Source: Clostridia bacterium (GTDB taxonomy: Bacteria; Bacillota_A; Clostridia; TANB77; CAG-508). From it: a stretch of DNA of 14,652 nt. Under the pieces are notes generated by a model. It was not told the DNA's origin. It worked only from the letters and a program-made list of their open reading frames with translations, and searched no databases. The stretch is from NCBI GenBank assembly GCA_017621295.1, contig JAGATI010000128.1:1-14652 (forward strand). The letters are read 5' to 3'. Every line of letters begins with the position of its first letter. The first letter of the stretch is position 1. Below, piece by piece: positions 6,960-14,652 of this stretch. The position numbers were made by a program, and so were the translations under genes.

Positions 6960-7328
6960 TTAAACATATCCTATTATTGTATATGAAAATGTCTTATAGT
7001 TCATCTTATACATAATTGTTTTTATAACTATTATATGAATATTATTTTTATATCCAACATAATGAAGGGGTATGTTCAAATAAGGTTTTGTATTTTTGTT
7101 TATAAGTACTACTTCTTTATTTTCACTAAAATTATTATCTTCAATTGCTTTTAATATTTTTCTCTCAAAACCTTTAATTGTTTTAGCGATAATATTTCTA
7201 TCAATATTTCTATCAAATTTTCTATCTATAAAATGATCTCCACCATAAACCTTTATATTTGAAGAATTATATATTGGTTGTTTTTCTTCATTTATTTGTT
7301 GATCTATATAATCTTTTAAGTTTATCAT
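6960..7328 (-). CDS. Small basic hypothetical protein with HFxxR motif
   Basis: 122 residues; the family is not recognised. The N-terminal 25 residues look helical and charged. Then comes DHFIDRKFDRNIDRNI (31-46), a helix with His and alternating Arg/Asp, followed by a predicted alternating strand region (EVVLINK; LHYVGY; NIHIIVIKTIMY; FSYTIIGY). An H..R...R helix followed by strands is reminiscent of small DUF4258- or RelE-like folds, but this is only a pattern impression and no toxin function is claimed. Its ATG overlaps the preceding gene's stop by 4 nt (ATGA, 7325-7328), so it is probably translationally coupled. It is the last of five minus-strand genes. Confidence 0.65.
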   Translation of the reverse strand: MINLKDYIDQQINEEKQPIYNSSNIKVYGGDHFIDRKFDRNIDRNIIAKTIKGFERKILKAIEDNNFSENKEVVLINKNTKPYLNIPLHYVGYKNNIHIIVIKTIMYKMNYKTFSYTIIGYV

Positions 7329-7753
7329 AAATAATTATATTGCTTGTTGTCTTTATTATAGTGATTAAAAAATATATTTGTTATTAATACATCATCTTGA
7401 TTTATATGTCGCTTATTATATATATCTAAAAACTTATTATAATATTCTTTATTTAATGTAAATATTCTTTCATTTTGTTCACATATAAGTGCAAGTTTTT
7501 TTATCCATTTATTATTTTTTTGTTTTGTGTCAATATATATTGCTCCATCTGTTGGGTATCTATTTCCCTCAATATATATGTCAAATCCAGGAAAAAATTG
7601 AAGATCATTATATTTTATATTGTGCTTATTTAGATAATGCCTCAACCAATTTCTTATCTTATTTATATTTAATCTAAATAAGCAATTAGTATACTTATGT
7701 ATATTTATGTGCTTATAATTAAATTCACTTTTGTATGACTTTTTTCTATGCAT
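7325..7753 (-). CDS. Basic hypothetical protein, possible nuclease-like core
   Basis: 142 residues, very Lys/Asn/Tyr-rich and basic; the family is not recognised. The N-terminal 45 residues are basic and helical (IRNWLRHYLNKH at 33-44). The central part reads FDIYIEGNRYPTDGAIYIDTKQK (about 57-79 across two strands); D69 with D75-x-K77 is compatible with the strand-turn-strand core of PD-(D/E)XK nucleases, though such motifs arise by chance. The rest is helical. It starts 2 nt after the stop of the 77-residue gene and overlaps the next gene by 4 nt. Recombinase signatures were looked for because of the invertible segment and were not found. Confidence 0.62.
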   Translation of the reverse strand: MHRKKSYKSEFNYKHINIHKYTNCLFRLNINKIRNWLRHYLNKHNIKYNDLQFFPGFDIYIEGNRYPTDGAIYIDTKQKNNKWIKKLALICEQNERIFTLNKEYYNKFLDIYNKRHINQDDVLITNIFFNHYNKDNKQYNYL

Positions 7754-7755
7754 AT

Positions 7756-7989
7756 TTATTTTAATTTTATATATTTATAAACTATATCTAATGATGAATC
7801 AACTAACTTAGTATATTCATTTGATGTCTTTTCATCTATATCACAATCTAAAAATGCATCATATATTAAGCTTTCATTATATCCATATAGTTTTGAATAT
7901 TCCTTAAAGCACTTCTTTATATTTTCATCATTATTAATCAAATCCATTAAAAATGACAAACATACCAATTTTTTATTGTCATCATTCAT
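7756..7989 (-). CDS. Small acidic helical hypothetical protein
   Basis: 77 residues, not recognised. It is mostly predicted helical with acidic stretches (NNDENIKKCFKEY, 19-31; DCDIDEKTSNEY, 48-59) and two cysteines; no membrane segment. Its ATG lies within the end of the 263-residue gene (8-nt overlap, 7982-7989) and its stop is 2 nt before the next start. That tight packing is the main evidence it is real. Its size and charge would suit a small regulatory or DNA-mimic type protein, but nothing specific supports that. Confidence 0.6.
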   Translation of the reverse strand: MNDDNKKLVCLSFLMDLINNDENIKKCFKEYSKLYGYNESLIYDAFLDCDIDEKTSNEYTKLVDSSLDIVYKYIKLK

Positions 7990-8773
7990 CTATAATTTCT
8001 ACTTCTATAAATTTTGAAAATAGATTTCCAAATTTCTTTTCCGATAACGTCAATACAAATTCATCATTTATATATACATCTACTATTTCTTTATTGTAAC
8101 CAAAATTAGTAAATGACAAGTCAGCATTTGGTATGTTTGTCAAAATGTTTATCTTACCTTGTATAATGTCACCAACTTTCAAATTATCTATTACATTTGG
8201 CTTATTTATTATCTTTATTATCCTCAATTTCTTTGTTGACATTTCTATTTGATTATTATGAGGAGTTGTAATTTTGTCTTTAGATTCATCCCATTTCTTT
8301 TCTTGTGTTTTTCTTATATACTCTTTAAGCTCATTTGATGATCCAAATACATCAAGTTCTTTCTTATGCATTTCATCAACATTTGGAAGCATTAAATATA
8401 CATAGTTATCATCATAATCTTTAAACATCCAATAGTTTTCTACTACAATTGTTAAACTCCATTCTTTTGTTGCTGCTAAGTAATGATATGGTTCAGTGTT
8501 GATATAGCTTCCATATTCTACTTCTATAACTGCACATTCTCCCGAATTATTGTATTTGCATTTATTGTCTATATATAACTTATCAACATTTTTATAATCA
8601 GATTTCTTCATTTTCCATCCTCTTATTTTATCAACACTATCTACATATGTCAATGTTGTTTCTATCAAATCTTCATTATCTAACAAATAAGTATATGGTA
8701 TGTTTGTTGTGGACTTAGCAAAATTATTTGTTATTTTGTTTGAACACTTATATTTTAGCTTATATCTTTTCAT
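7982..8773 (-). CDS. Hypothetical protein, 263 aa
   Basis: Family not recognised. A basic N-terminus (KRYKLKYKCSNK) is followed by mixed alpha/beta sequence, a Trp-containing beta-like region (about 100-130: EWSLTIVVENYWMFKDYDDN), a charged helix (about 137-167, with KEYIRKTQEKKWDESKDK) and a C-terminal beta-rich region (about 180-263: KLRIIKIINKPN, KVGDIIQGKINI, EIVDVYINDEFVLTL). The C-terminal part could be a small beta-barrel, with the GDIIQGKI turn reminiscent of barrel domains, but this is weak. There is no signal peptide or transmembrane helix. It begins 5 nt after the stop of the 165-residue gene and overlaps the next by 8 nt. Confidence 0.65.
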   Translation of the reverse strand: MKRYKLKYKCSNKITNNFAKSTTNIPYTYLLDNEDLIETTLTYVDSVDKIRGWKMKKSDYKNVDKLYIDNKCKYNNSGECAVIEVEYGSYINTEPYHYLAATKEWSLTIVVENYWMFKDYDDNYVYLMLPNVDEMHKKELDVFGSSNELKEYIRKTQEKKWDESKDKITTPHNNQIEMSTKKLRIIKIINKPNVIDNLKVGDIIQGKINILTNIPNADLSFTNFGYNKEIVDVYINDEFVLTLSEKKFGNLFSKFIEVEIIDE

Positions 8774-8778
8774 AATGA

Positions 8779-9276
8779 CTATTTGTTATTTAGATATCTA
8801 TTTAACTTATCAATTATTATGTTATATTCTACTTTATTTATTATTTCTAGTCCAAATATTGAATCAAAATATATTAATGCTAATTGTGAGTCATTTTCTT
8901 TAGTTCCTCTAATATATGCCTCATTTGAATTTATAGCAAACCTTATGTTGTCTAAGTTTATTATTCTACATTCTGATATGTACATATATGTATCAGGTTC
9001 TACATATATAATATTATCATTATTTCCAAACAATTCTTTATTATGTAATATTGTCAATCCCAATAACAAATAGTCTACTCTGTCTTTAAAGTCATGAACA
9101 TATCTTCCATTTATGTTATTTGATTCATCTTCCTTTATTATAATGTAGTCTTTTGTAATATTTATACAACATAAAGTATCAATGCTAAATCTCAATATTG
9201 ACTTCTCATCTTTATTGTTTATATATGAAAACTCATATACTCCATTTTCTAAAACTTTAATTCTATCTGCTATCAT
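8779..9276 (-). CDS. Hypothetical protein, 165 aa; first gene of minus cluster
   Basis: Family not recognised. Mixed alpha/beta sequence with hydrophobic strands (VYEFSYINN, YIIIKEDE, NIIYVEPDTYMYIS) and a helical C-terminus; no membrane segment or catalytic motif seen. ATG at 9276 faces the divergent plus-strand gene at 9391 across a 114-bp gap that must hold its promoter. It leads a string of five tightly packed minus-strand genes (165, 263, 77, 142 and 122 residues). Confidence 0.65.
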   Translation of the reverse strand: MIADRIKVLENGVYEFSYINNKDEKSILRFSIDTLCCINITKDYIIIKEDESNNINGRYVHDFKDRVDYLLLGLTILHNKELFGNNDNIIYVEPDTYMYISECRIINLDNIRFAINSNEAYIRGTKENDSQLALIYFDSIFGLEIINKVEYNIIIDKLNRYLNNK

Positions 9277-9390
9277 AATTATTTAATTTTTAATTGTTAT
9301 TATGAATATAGTTTTCAAATGCATAAATTTCAACATATATTTAGTTATTATTATTTTTAAATAACAAATACACATACCAAAAACATAAAT
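9277..9390. promoter_or_regulatory. Divergent promoter region
   Basis: This 114-bp A/T-rich gap separates divergent starts (minus at 9276, plus at 9391), so it must carry promoters for both the five-gene cluster and the structural gene. On the plus strand TATATTTA (9336-9343) is one base off the Bacteroidota -7 box TAnnTTTG, at a plausible distance from the ATG, but no matching upstream TTTG element is placed convincingly. No Shine-Dalgarno sequence precedes 9391. The leader before ATG is A-rich (AAAAACATAAAT), as is common for strongly translated Bacteroidota genes. Confidence 0.45.
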
Positions 9391-10668
9391 ATGAGTTTAA
9401 AATTACTGAAAGACCTGAACTTTGCTGAAAAGTTGAACTCAACTGAAGCAGTAACAGAAGCAGGTAAGGAATGTCTCAAGAGCTATAGGGGCTATATGTA
9501 TACAAATGCACCAACTTGTGGCATAGTAAATGGCTTTATTCAGGAGGCTCGTCGTTTCAGCTTTGATACAGGTATGATGTCAATTTTAGAATCTGTATTA
9601 AGCTTTGTAAATGAAAACAAAATTTCTTGGAAGCTTGCTTCTGCATGTGAATCTGTTCAAAACAACAATTCAACATACGGATATATTGCTAAGCTTGGTG
9701 TAGATCAAGTTCAAAAACTTCTTGAAATGAATGAATCAGAAGTTGTATCTTACATTAAGTCAGGAGCTCTCAAGAATGTTCAATATATTCCTGAATTTCG
9801 TTCTGTATGCAAAGATGTATATAAGACTACTATAAATGAAGTTCATTCTAATACATTTGCTGCATCTTCTCCAATATCATTTGTTAAAATTGAGGAATCA
9901 AACCAGTACTTTAAGATTTACGATAAGACATTTAAGATTAATGAGAGTGGTGTAAGTGTAGAGAATGACATGCATGATGCTAATTTTGATTATATAAACA
10001 GCCTACTTCAGTCTTTCCGTATGGTTGGTGAAAGTCTTGTATATGAATATAAAGCTAACTATGCAGCAGATACATGCAAATATACTATAGATGAAAGTGA
10101 GATTAAGTTTGAAAAAGGATCATCTATAAATGAGACTTTTAAGAATTCAGCTGACTTTAAAGTATATTGTGACAATCTTTCACATATGATGCCTATGAAT
10201 GAGCGTATGCAATTCATGAACATATCTAATGCAGTTGCTGTTGTATATGAGAATGCTAATGCAATTGTACGTGTTGAAGAGGCTAAAGTAGTTACTTGTT
10301 CAGATGGCACAGTATATGCTATAGTAGAAGGAAAGAATAATGTCAACATGACAGTATTCCGTTCTCAACAATATGGTATGTCTTCTAAGAACTATGACTT
10401 TATGATTGAAGCTCTTAAAGATGCAGAAAAGATTTCTAATGTAGATCTAAAAGCTCTATATGAGAGCAGAATTGTAGAAGACTGCAAGCGTCAAAAGCCA
10501 GAAGACATTAAGAATATTGAGGAAGAACTTAAAGCTACACAAGATGCTATGGATGAAATTCGTCGTAAGAAGATAGAGCAACTTGCCGAATCATTTAAGA
10601 ATGATGCATCTAAGATAGCTATCCTCAACAGTCTAGCAAGAGAGCTAGCTTTACTTGAAAGCAAATAA
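9391..10668 (+). CDS. Probable abundant phage structural protein
   Basis: 425 residues; the family is not recognised. The N-terminal half (about 1-140) looks helical with evenly spaced charged and hydrophobic residues; the middle (about 155-330) is mixed with strands (YFKIYDKTFKINESG, SLVYEYKANY, AIVRVEEAKVV); the C-terminus (about 362-425) is a long charged helix or coiled coil (KNIEEELKATQDAMDEIRRK). Codon use differs from the neighbours: Arg CGT/CGC, Leu CTT/CTC and less extreme A/T third positions, which usually marks a highly expressed gene. It stands alone in its transcription unit, with its own promoter region and two hairpins behind it, and precedes the baseplate genes. A head, tail or internal virion protein is the best guess; no enzyme motif was seen. 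Confidence 0.7.
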   Translation: MSLKLLKDLNFAEKLNSTEAVTEAGKECLKSYRGYMYTNAPTCGIVNGFIQEARRFSFDTGMMSILESVLSFVNENKISWKLASACESVQNNNSTYGYIAKLGVDQVQKLLEMNESEVVSYIKSGALKNVQYIPEFRSVCKDVYKTTINEVHSNTFAASSPISFVKIEESNQYFKIYDKTFKINESGVSVENDMHDANFDYINSLLQSFRMVGESLVYEYKANYAADTCKYTIDESEIKFEKGSSINETFKNSADFKVYCDNLSHMMPMNERMQFMNISNAVAVVYENANAIVRVEEAKVVTCSDGTVYAIVEGKNNVNMTVFRSQQYGMSSKNYDFMIEALKDAEKISNVDLKALYESRIVEDCKRQKPEDIKNIEEELKATQDAMDEIRRKKIEQLAESFKNDASKIAILNSLARELALLESK

Positions 10669-10685
10669 TTTTCAAATATATTTTA

Positions 10686-10710
10686 AGTTGTTGTGAAACA
10701 ACTCTTTATT
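10686..10710 (+). terminator. Short hairpin, possible first terminator or mRNA 3' end
   Basis: A perfect 7-bp stem AGTTGTT/AACAACT (10686-10692 with 10697-10703) closes a GTGA tetraloop of the stable GNRA class, followed by CTTTATT. It begins 18 nt after the stop codon at 10668. The stem is short and the T-run weak, so it may be a partial terminator or an mRNA 3'-end protector. Confidence 0.5.
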
Positions 10711-10791
10711 ACAATCTATTAATATAAATTTTCATAATTTTTAATTATAAACTTTCTTTCATAAATCTTTAAATAATTAATTCTATTATTC

Positions 10792-10831
10792 ATGGTTCAA
10801 ACTGTCTGTGAAGATGGTTTGAACTATTTTT
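10792..10831 (+). terminator. Strong intrinsic terminator
   Basis: A continuous 16-bp stem (10792-10807 with 10812-10827, including three G:U pairs; core GTTCAAAC/GTTTGAAC) with a GTGA tetraloop is followed directly by a run of T (10827-10831). This is a good intrinsic terminator for the 425-residue gene and would isolate it from the baseplate operon starting at 10885. Confidence 0.78.
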
Positions 10832-10884
10832 ATGAACTTTATTTTTAAATATATACAGACAAGTTACTATATTCTATATATAAT

Positions 10885-13134
10885 ATGATAAGACAAACAA
10901 TAAATATCAACAACCATATGTTCATATGTGATTTGTATAAAGCTGTAGATGACTTACATAGCTCTATACAAAGAGAATTTGTTATGCTTAGAAGATATGA
11001 TATTGCTGATGACATTGTATATGACACTGACATATATTTTGTAGAGAAGTCTATAATAAATGAAGTAGTAGCTGATCTTAAAGACAATACTAAGATAGTA
11101 TATCCAATTCCTGGATCAAAAGGTACTGGATTTAATGCTAATTATGAAGAATACAATTCTGACTTTTCAGAATATACATTTTGTAAAAATGGTGCAGATC
11201 TTCATAAGATATATAGGAAGTCAGAAAAGAAAGATGACAAAGATGTCATAGAATATGTAGAGGCAAAGATTCTATGTGATAAAGTAAGAATATATCATCC
11301 ACAGACAAAAGTCAATCTTAATTATGTCATATATATGGACAACTATATAAATGACATACATTTTCATTACTATTGTCAACGTATAGACAATCTTGAATGC
11401 TTGTCAGAAACAGAATTTAGATATGGAACAAACATATATTCTGAATTTGTTGAATTCTACATACCCAATATAGAAGATGTCATATCAAAAGAGACATTCT
11501 TTAAAGAAGATATGAACAGCATATCTATAAATGATTCTAAAGATGTAGATGACTATAAAGACTTAATATCTGAAATAAATGTCACACATGATGCTATAGT
11601 AGCATATGAATCATTTAAGCCGGTTGAAGATACAAATCCTGTTGAATATTATGATGACATATATGGAGTAACTTGGCATTTAGTGGTACCTGATCAATCT
11701 GAAGATGACAAAAAGTTCAATATAGTCCACCCAAGCTATTATCATGCTGTAGTTAGATGTAAGAAGTTTGAAGAGCTTAAGAATACAGATGAAGACTATA
11801 AAGATGTAGATACCGGATATGAACATATAATAACTGACTTATATTATGAAAATCTTCCAGATAAGACAAATTGGGAACCAGTATATAAAGTAGTCATAAT
11901 CACTTCTACTAAAGCTACTATATTAGAATCTGACAATACAACAAAGTCATATCCTAACATATCAAGCTATCATGAGGTAGATATAGAAGAAAATAGAGAT
12001 ACTGTATTAGCATCAACACATCTATTTACAATACCATTTTTAGTTAAGAATGATTCTATTGAAAACACACATGAAAAGATATATCTTCCAGAAGTTAAGA
12101 AGACTATAGAGAACAACTATCTTACTTATCCTATATGTCTTACAATATTTCCATATTCAGAAATAGACAGCAATGGAAAGTACTTATTAGATGAAAGCTA
12201 TTCTGCTAATTCTGATGTATTTATGGAAGAACTTAGATTTACATTGTCATCTAAGCTAAATTTTAGTAATGACATCATAAGTATAGTCAATGTTTTCAAC
12301 TATCCAAATAAGAATATGTATAAGACTTTTAAGTCAGCATATGAACATTACAACAATGTGTCATTTTCAGAATATGAAGGCATAATAGATGTAAATGAAG
12401 ATGATGAAGAGATAGAAGTAAAGCAATGTGCATTCCATATAGAAATAGCATCTGATCCATTGTTTAAGCAAATAGTATATTCTACATATTTTGAAGGTAA
12501 TGAAGCTGATGACTTTGCATTTTATCTAAATGACATATTTGATTCATGGTCTAACTTACCTGAATTGCTCATATGTAGAGTAAAGTTTGTAGACAAATAT
12601 CTTGGTACAGTCATTCCAGGAAATAATGTCATAATAACTAAAGAATGGTATAAGTATTGTGTAAACAATATAGGTCACCCAAGAATGCATCAATTAGTAC
12701 ATAGACAACTTATGTATGACAAAATAGGCAAAATAGAAAGAGATAATGATATGAATCTTAAAGAGATAAACTTCATAGATAAGATAAATTGCATAGTGAC
12801 AAAGACTGGAGATACACAAACTATATATAATGTCAACAATAAGCCAAAAATAGTATATAAGCCAATATTCTATAGAGTACAGGATTTACAGAACATATAT
12901 CTTCATTCTGGTATGGTACAAAATATAGGAGTAAATCTTGCCGACTATATGACAAAAGTTGAGACATTTAAGATAGTCATAGACAACAATACTTTTGTTG
13001 AGACTGCAAGGAATGACATATTCACTATATTTAGAATAGATACTACAGTATTTTCATCTACTAGTGGAACATACCATATATTGAATGAAGAAGATGAATA
13101 TATATCTTCCGGAAATTGGACAATATCAGATTAA
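10885..13134 (+). CDS. Large baseplate-region protein, hypothetical
   Basis: 749 residues, acidic, Tyr/Asp/Ile-rich; the family is not recognised. No signal peptide, coiled coil or enzyme motif stands out. It appears built of several beta-rich blocks with repeated aromatic/acidic strands (YGVTWHLVVPDQ near 270, LLICRVKFVDKYLGTVI near 570, VFSSTSGTYHILNEED near the end). The terminal block (about 700-749) resembles a small beta domain closing a virion protein. Its stop is 8 nt before the gp25-like start, on the same strand and without an intervening terminator, so it is probably co-transcribed with the baseplate wedge genes. A baseplate wedge, hub or tail-associated role is inferred from position only. 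Confidence 0.7.
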   Translation: MIRQTININNHMFICDLYKAVDDLHSSIQREFVMLRRYDIADDIVYDTDIYFVEKSIINEVVADLKDNTKIVYPIPGSKGTGFNANYEEYNSDFSEYTFCKNGADLHKIYRKSEKKDDKDVIEYVEAKILCDKVRIYHPQTKVNLNYVIYMDNYINDIHFHYYCQRIDNLECLSETEFRYGTNIYSEFVEFYIPNIEDVISKETFFKEDMNSISINDSKDVDDYKDLISEINVTHDAIVAYESFKPVEDTNPVEYYDDIYGVTWHLVVPDQSEDDKKFNIVHPSYYHAVVRCKKFEELKNTDEDYKDVDTGYEHIITDLYYENLPDKTNWEPVYKVVIITSTKATILESDNTTKSYPNISSYHEVDIEENRDTVLASTHLFTIPFLVKNDSIENTHEKIYLPEVKKTIENNYLTYPICLTIFPYSEIDSNGKYLLDESYSANSDVFMEELRFTLSSKLNFSNDIISIVNVFNYPNKNMYKTFKSAYEHYNNVSFSEYEGIIDVNEDDEEIEVKQCAFHIEIASDPLFKQIVYSTYFEGNEADDFAFYLNDIFDSWSNLPELLICRVKFVDKYLGTVIPGNNVIITKEWYKYCVNNIGHPRMHQLVHRQLMYDKIGKIERDNDMNLKEINFIDKINCIVTKTGDTQTIYNVNNKPKIVYKPIFYRVQDLQNIYLHSGMVQNIGVNLADYMTKVETFKIVIDNNTFVETARNDIFTIFRIDTTVFSSTSGTYHILNEEDEYISSGNWTISD

Positions 13135-13142
13135 CAATATAT

Positions 13143-13502
13143 ATGTTAGATTTAGCAATAGACAATAGACTGTTTGTTACGTCAACAATGCAAGAGGCTA
13201 TACAAGAACTTGATTTGTTGTTCAGTACAGAACCAGGAGAGATGATAGGGGATGTCAATTATGGGGCGAATTGGGAGCAATTTCTACATACTCTCACACC
13301 AATGGAATCAGAATTGAAGAGATATATAAACATCTTGCTTGCTGACACATATTACTGCATAAGAATGCAACATAATATAGAAGTAAAATACATTCCTGGA
13401 GAAGTTACATGTAGTTATTTGATATCTATAACATTAACAGATCCAAGCCAACCTCAAAATTCTCCAGAATTCAGACAAAATAAGATATATGAGATTAAAT
13501 GA
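13143..13502 (+). CDS. Baseplate wedge protein, GPW/gp25-like
   Basis: 119 residues from ATG 13143, which lies 8 nt after the upstream stop; an upstream TTG (13116) is in frame but sits inside the previous gene and is rejected. The gp25 family signature is visible: a short N-terminal strand (NRLFVTS), a helix (MQEAIQELDLLFST), then PGEMIGDVNYGANWEQFLH (31-49), the PGE...P/NYG...L/F motif of GPW_gp25, followed by a helix and C-terminal strands. In T4, gp25 is part of the conserved wedge core with gp6 and gp53 and helps nucleate sheath assembly. Length fits the family (about 110-135). Its stop overlaps the gp6-like start by 4 nt (ATGA), so coupled translation in a fixed ratio is likely. Confidence 0.88.
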   Translation: MLDLAIDNRLFVTSTMQEAIQELDLLFSTEPGEMIGDVNYGANWEQFLHTLTPMESELKRYINILLADTYYCIRMQHNIEVKYIPGEVTCSYLISITLTDPSQPQNSPEFRQNKIYEIK

Positions 13503-14652
13503 ATCTATTTAAGATAATGCAGACAAGCTTTGACAGCTTTGATACAACAGTAAGGACATATCTGTCAAAGACACTTAATGGACTTGGAATTGAATATACA
13601 CACTCCCAGATATTTGGTGTCATATTCAATGCTATAAAGGGCATAATGCAAAACGCTATGTTCTATATAGAAGATGCATTAACTGAACAAAACATATATA
13701 CAGCAACTCGTAAGAAGTCAATATATTCACTTGCTAGAATATCTGGATATGAACCTTACTACGGTAGTGCCGCAGTAGGCACTATACTTGGCACTGTAGT
13801 AATAAACAATGGACTTGACAATCCATCAACAAAGATATATGTAAAGAATAAGTCAAAAGTAGTAAACAAGGAAACTGGCCTTACATATAGTATAATGCTT
13901 CCTACAGACTACTATATATTTGACATATCTAAGCCATTAGTACAACATGAGTTTAAGATTGTAGAAGGAAACTGGAACTATGCAACATTCACATCAAAAG
14001 GAGAATCATTAGAGGTATTTAATGTTGCTATTAGAGGAGAATTTGATAAAGAATATATAGATGTATATGTAGATGGTATAAAGTACAATCAGGCTGCCTG
14101 TCTTTATGATATGACAGAAAATTCATTGGAATATGTTGTCAATATAGGATTTGATTCAAACATAGAGATAATGTTTGGCAACGGTGTATATGGTAAGATG
14201 TTAAATGAAGGACAAAACATACTTGTAAATTTTTTAGTACATCATGGTTCACTTGGTAATGTTCCAGTTGAAAATATGTCTGCAAAGTTTGAATTTAATG
14301 AAAACTGTATAGATGGCTTTGGTACAGGGGTTGATGGAAACAAATATATAAGATTTACTAACAACAATCCTGTATCTGGTGGAAATGATGCTGATTCTAT
14401 AGAAAATGTACGTTCTATGATAGGATATAATTCACGGTCTTTAGTATATGCAACAGAGGACAACTTTAAGTTATTGCTTAGAAGATTTTCTTTCATAGGA
14501 CAATCATCAGTATGGTCAGAACAAAATTCACTTACAGTAACAATATCTTGTCTATCTAATAAGAAAAACAGCATATCATCTCCAGAACAATACTTTGAAC
14601 TCAATGAAAAGTCATTGTTGCTTACAGAATATCAAAAGCAAATGGTTATAAC
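13499..14652 (+). CDS. Baseplate wedge protein gp6-like / baseplate J-like (3' partial)
   Basis: The frame opens with ATG 13499, overlapping the gp25-like stop, and remains open to the window edge (384 full codons), so the C-terminus is missing. The N-terminal part is helical and Phe/Ile-rich (FDSFDTTVRTYLSKTL). A central region carries the baseplate-J hallmark: PVSGGNDADSIENVR (291-305), then SLVYATEDNFKLLLRR (313-328), matching the family pattern GG.D.ES.E..R...........R.VT..DY. The IEIMFGNGVYGK segment just before it also fits this family. In contractile systems these proteins form the ring of (gp6)2-gp7-type wedges around the hub. The gene order gp25 then gp6/J is the standard baseplate arrangement of myoviruses and related injection systems. 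Assignment is strong for the family; the exact T4 equivalence is inferred. Confidence 0.85.
   Translation, partial: MNLFKIMQTSFDSFDTTVRTYLSKTLNGLGIEYTHSQIFGVIFNAIKGIMQNAMFYIEDALTEQNIYTATRKKSIYSLARISGYEPYYGSAAVGTILGTVVINNGLDNPSTKIYVKNKSKVVNKETGLTYSIMLPTDYYIFDISKPLVQHEFKIVEGNWNYATFTSKGESLEVFNVAIRGEFDKEYIDVYVDGIKYNQAACLYDMTENSLEYVVNIGFDSNIEIMFGNGVYGKMLNEGQNILVNFLVHHGSLGNVPVENMSAKFEFNENCIDGFGTGVDGNKYIRFTNNNPVSGGNDADSIENVRSMIGYNSRSLVYATEDNFKLLLRRFSFIGQSSVWSEQNSLTVTISCLSNKKNSISSPEQYFELNEKSLLLTEYQKQMVI

Larger units (their letters stand above)
10669..10884. other. Intergenic region with two hairpins
   Basis: This gap of 216 bp between the structural gene and the baseplate cluster holds two GUGA-loop hairpins (annotated separately) followed by about 50 bp of A/T-rich DNA before ATG 10885 that would carry the baseplate promoter. 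No open frame of useful size is seen. TATATATAAT-like runs lie just upstream of the start, but no consensus element can be named. Confidence 0.5.

Noticed and set aside
10059..10349. Minus-strand open frame inside the 425-residue gene
   Set aside because: Antisense shadow of a well-formed coding sequence with biased codon use.
13116..13142. TTG start of the gp25-like gene within the preceding gene
   Set aside because: ATG 13143 lies 8 nt after the upstream stop and gives the usual gp25 length.
14242..14604. Minus-strand open frame opposite the gp6-like gene
   Set aside because: The plus-strand frame carries the baseplate-J signature; the antisense frame has no independent support.
1..14652. 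Alternative genetic code with TAG or TGA reassigned, as in some large gut phages
   Set aside because: All genes end cleanly at stops that fit neighbour spacing. Reading past the NAMPT TAG gives another in-frame stop a few codons later and overlaps the next gene.
1..14652. Recombinase for the inversion encoded in this window
   Set aside because: I looked for serine-recombinase (YxRVS-like) and tyrosine-recombinase (R..HxxR..Y) motifs in all plausible proteins and found none.

Overview
The window looks like part of a large, AT-rich tailed phage genome with a contractile (myovirus-type) tail. The evidence is a GPW/gp25-like baseplate wedge gene directly followed by a gp6/baseplate-J-like gene, long proteins with phage-structural character, and tightly packed gene strings with 4-8 nt overlaps. 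The leader genes have A/T-rich upstream regions and no clear Shine-Dalgarno sequence. This fits a Bacteroidota host, but that is inference. The standard genetic code explains every gene. No tRNA, rRNA or CRISPR array was seen.

Layout. (1) 1-1454 is the most striking region. A gene entering from the left edge reads through a 75-bp sequence (63-137) that recurs, identical and inverted, at 1380-1454. Between the copies lie two convergent open frames: the expressed C-terminal part of the gene (to 1000) and a second, startless C-terminal part on the minus strand (1030-1379). Both join the repeat in the same reading frame, so inversion would exchange one protein C-terminus for the other. This is the architecture of a phage tail-fibre/adhesin inversion switch such as the Mu G segment. 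No recombinase is visible in the window. (2) 1521-3389 encodes a large beta-rich surface or tail protein, ending at a hairpin terminator shared with the convergent operon. (3) 6879-3439 (minus) is a three-gene operon: nicotinamide phosphoribosyltransferase-like, polynucleotide kinase fused to a HAD phosphatase, and PRPP-synthetase-like. Together these suggest NAD+ rebuilding plus RNA-end repair, two known ways phages defeat host defences. (4) 9276-6960 (minus) is a string of five small, mostly abutting or overlapping genes of unknown function. (5) On the plus strand, 9391-10668 is a probable abundant structural protein, followed by two hairpins. Then 10885-14652 is a baseplate cluster: a 749-aa unknown, the gp25-like protein, and a gp6-like protein cut by the window edge.

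Functionally, the plus-strand genes appear to build the virion (surface protein, structural protein, baseplate), while the minus-strand genes look like infection-metabolism or host-takeover genes. The C-terminal switch would let a phage population present two forms of one surface protein, plausibly to change receptor range.
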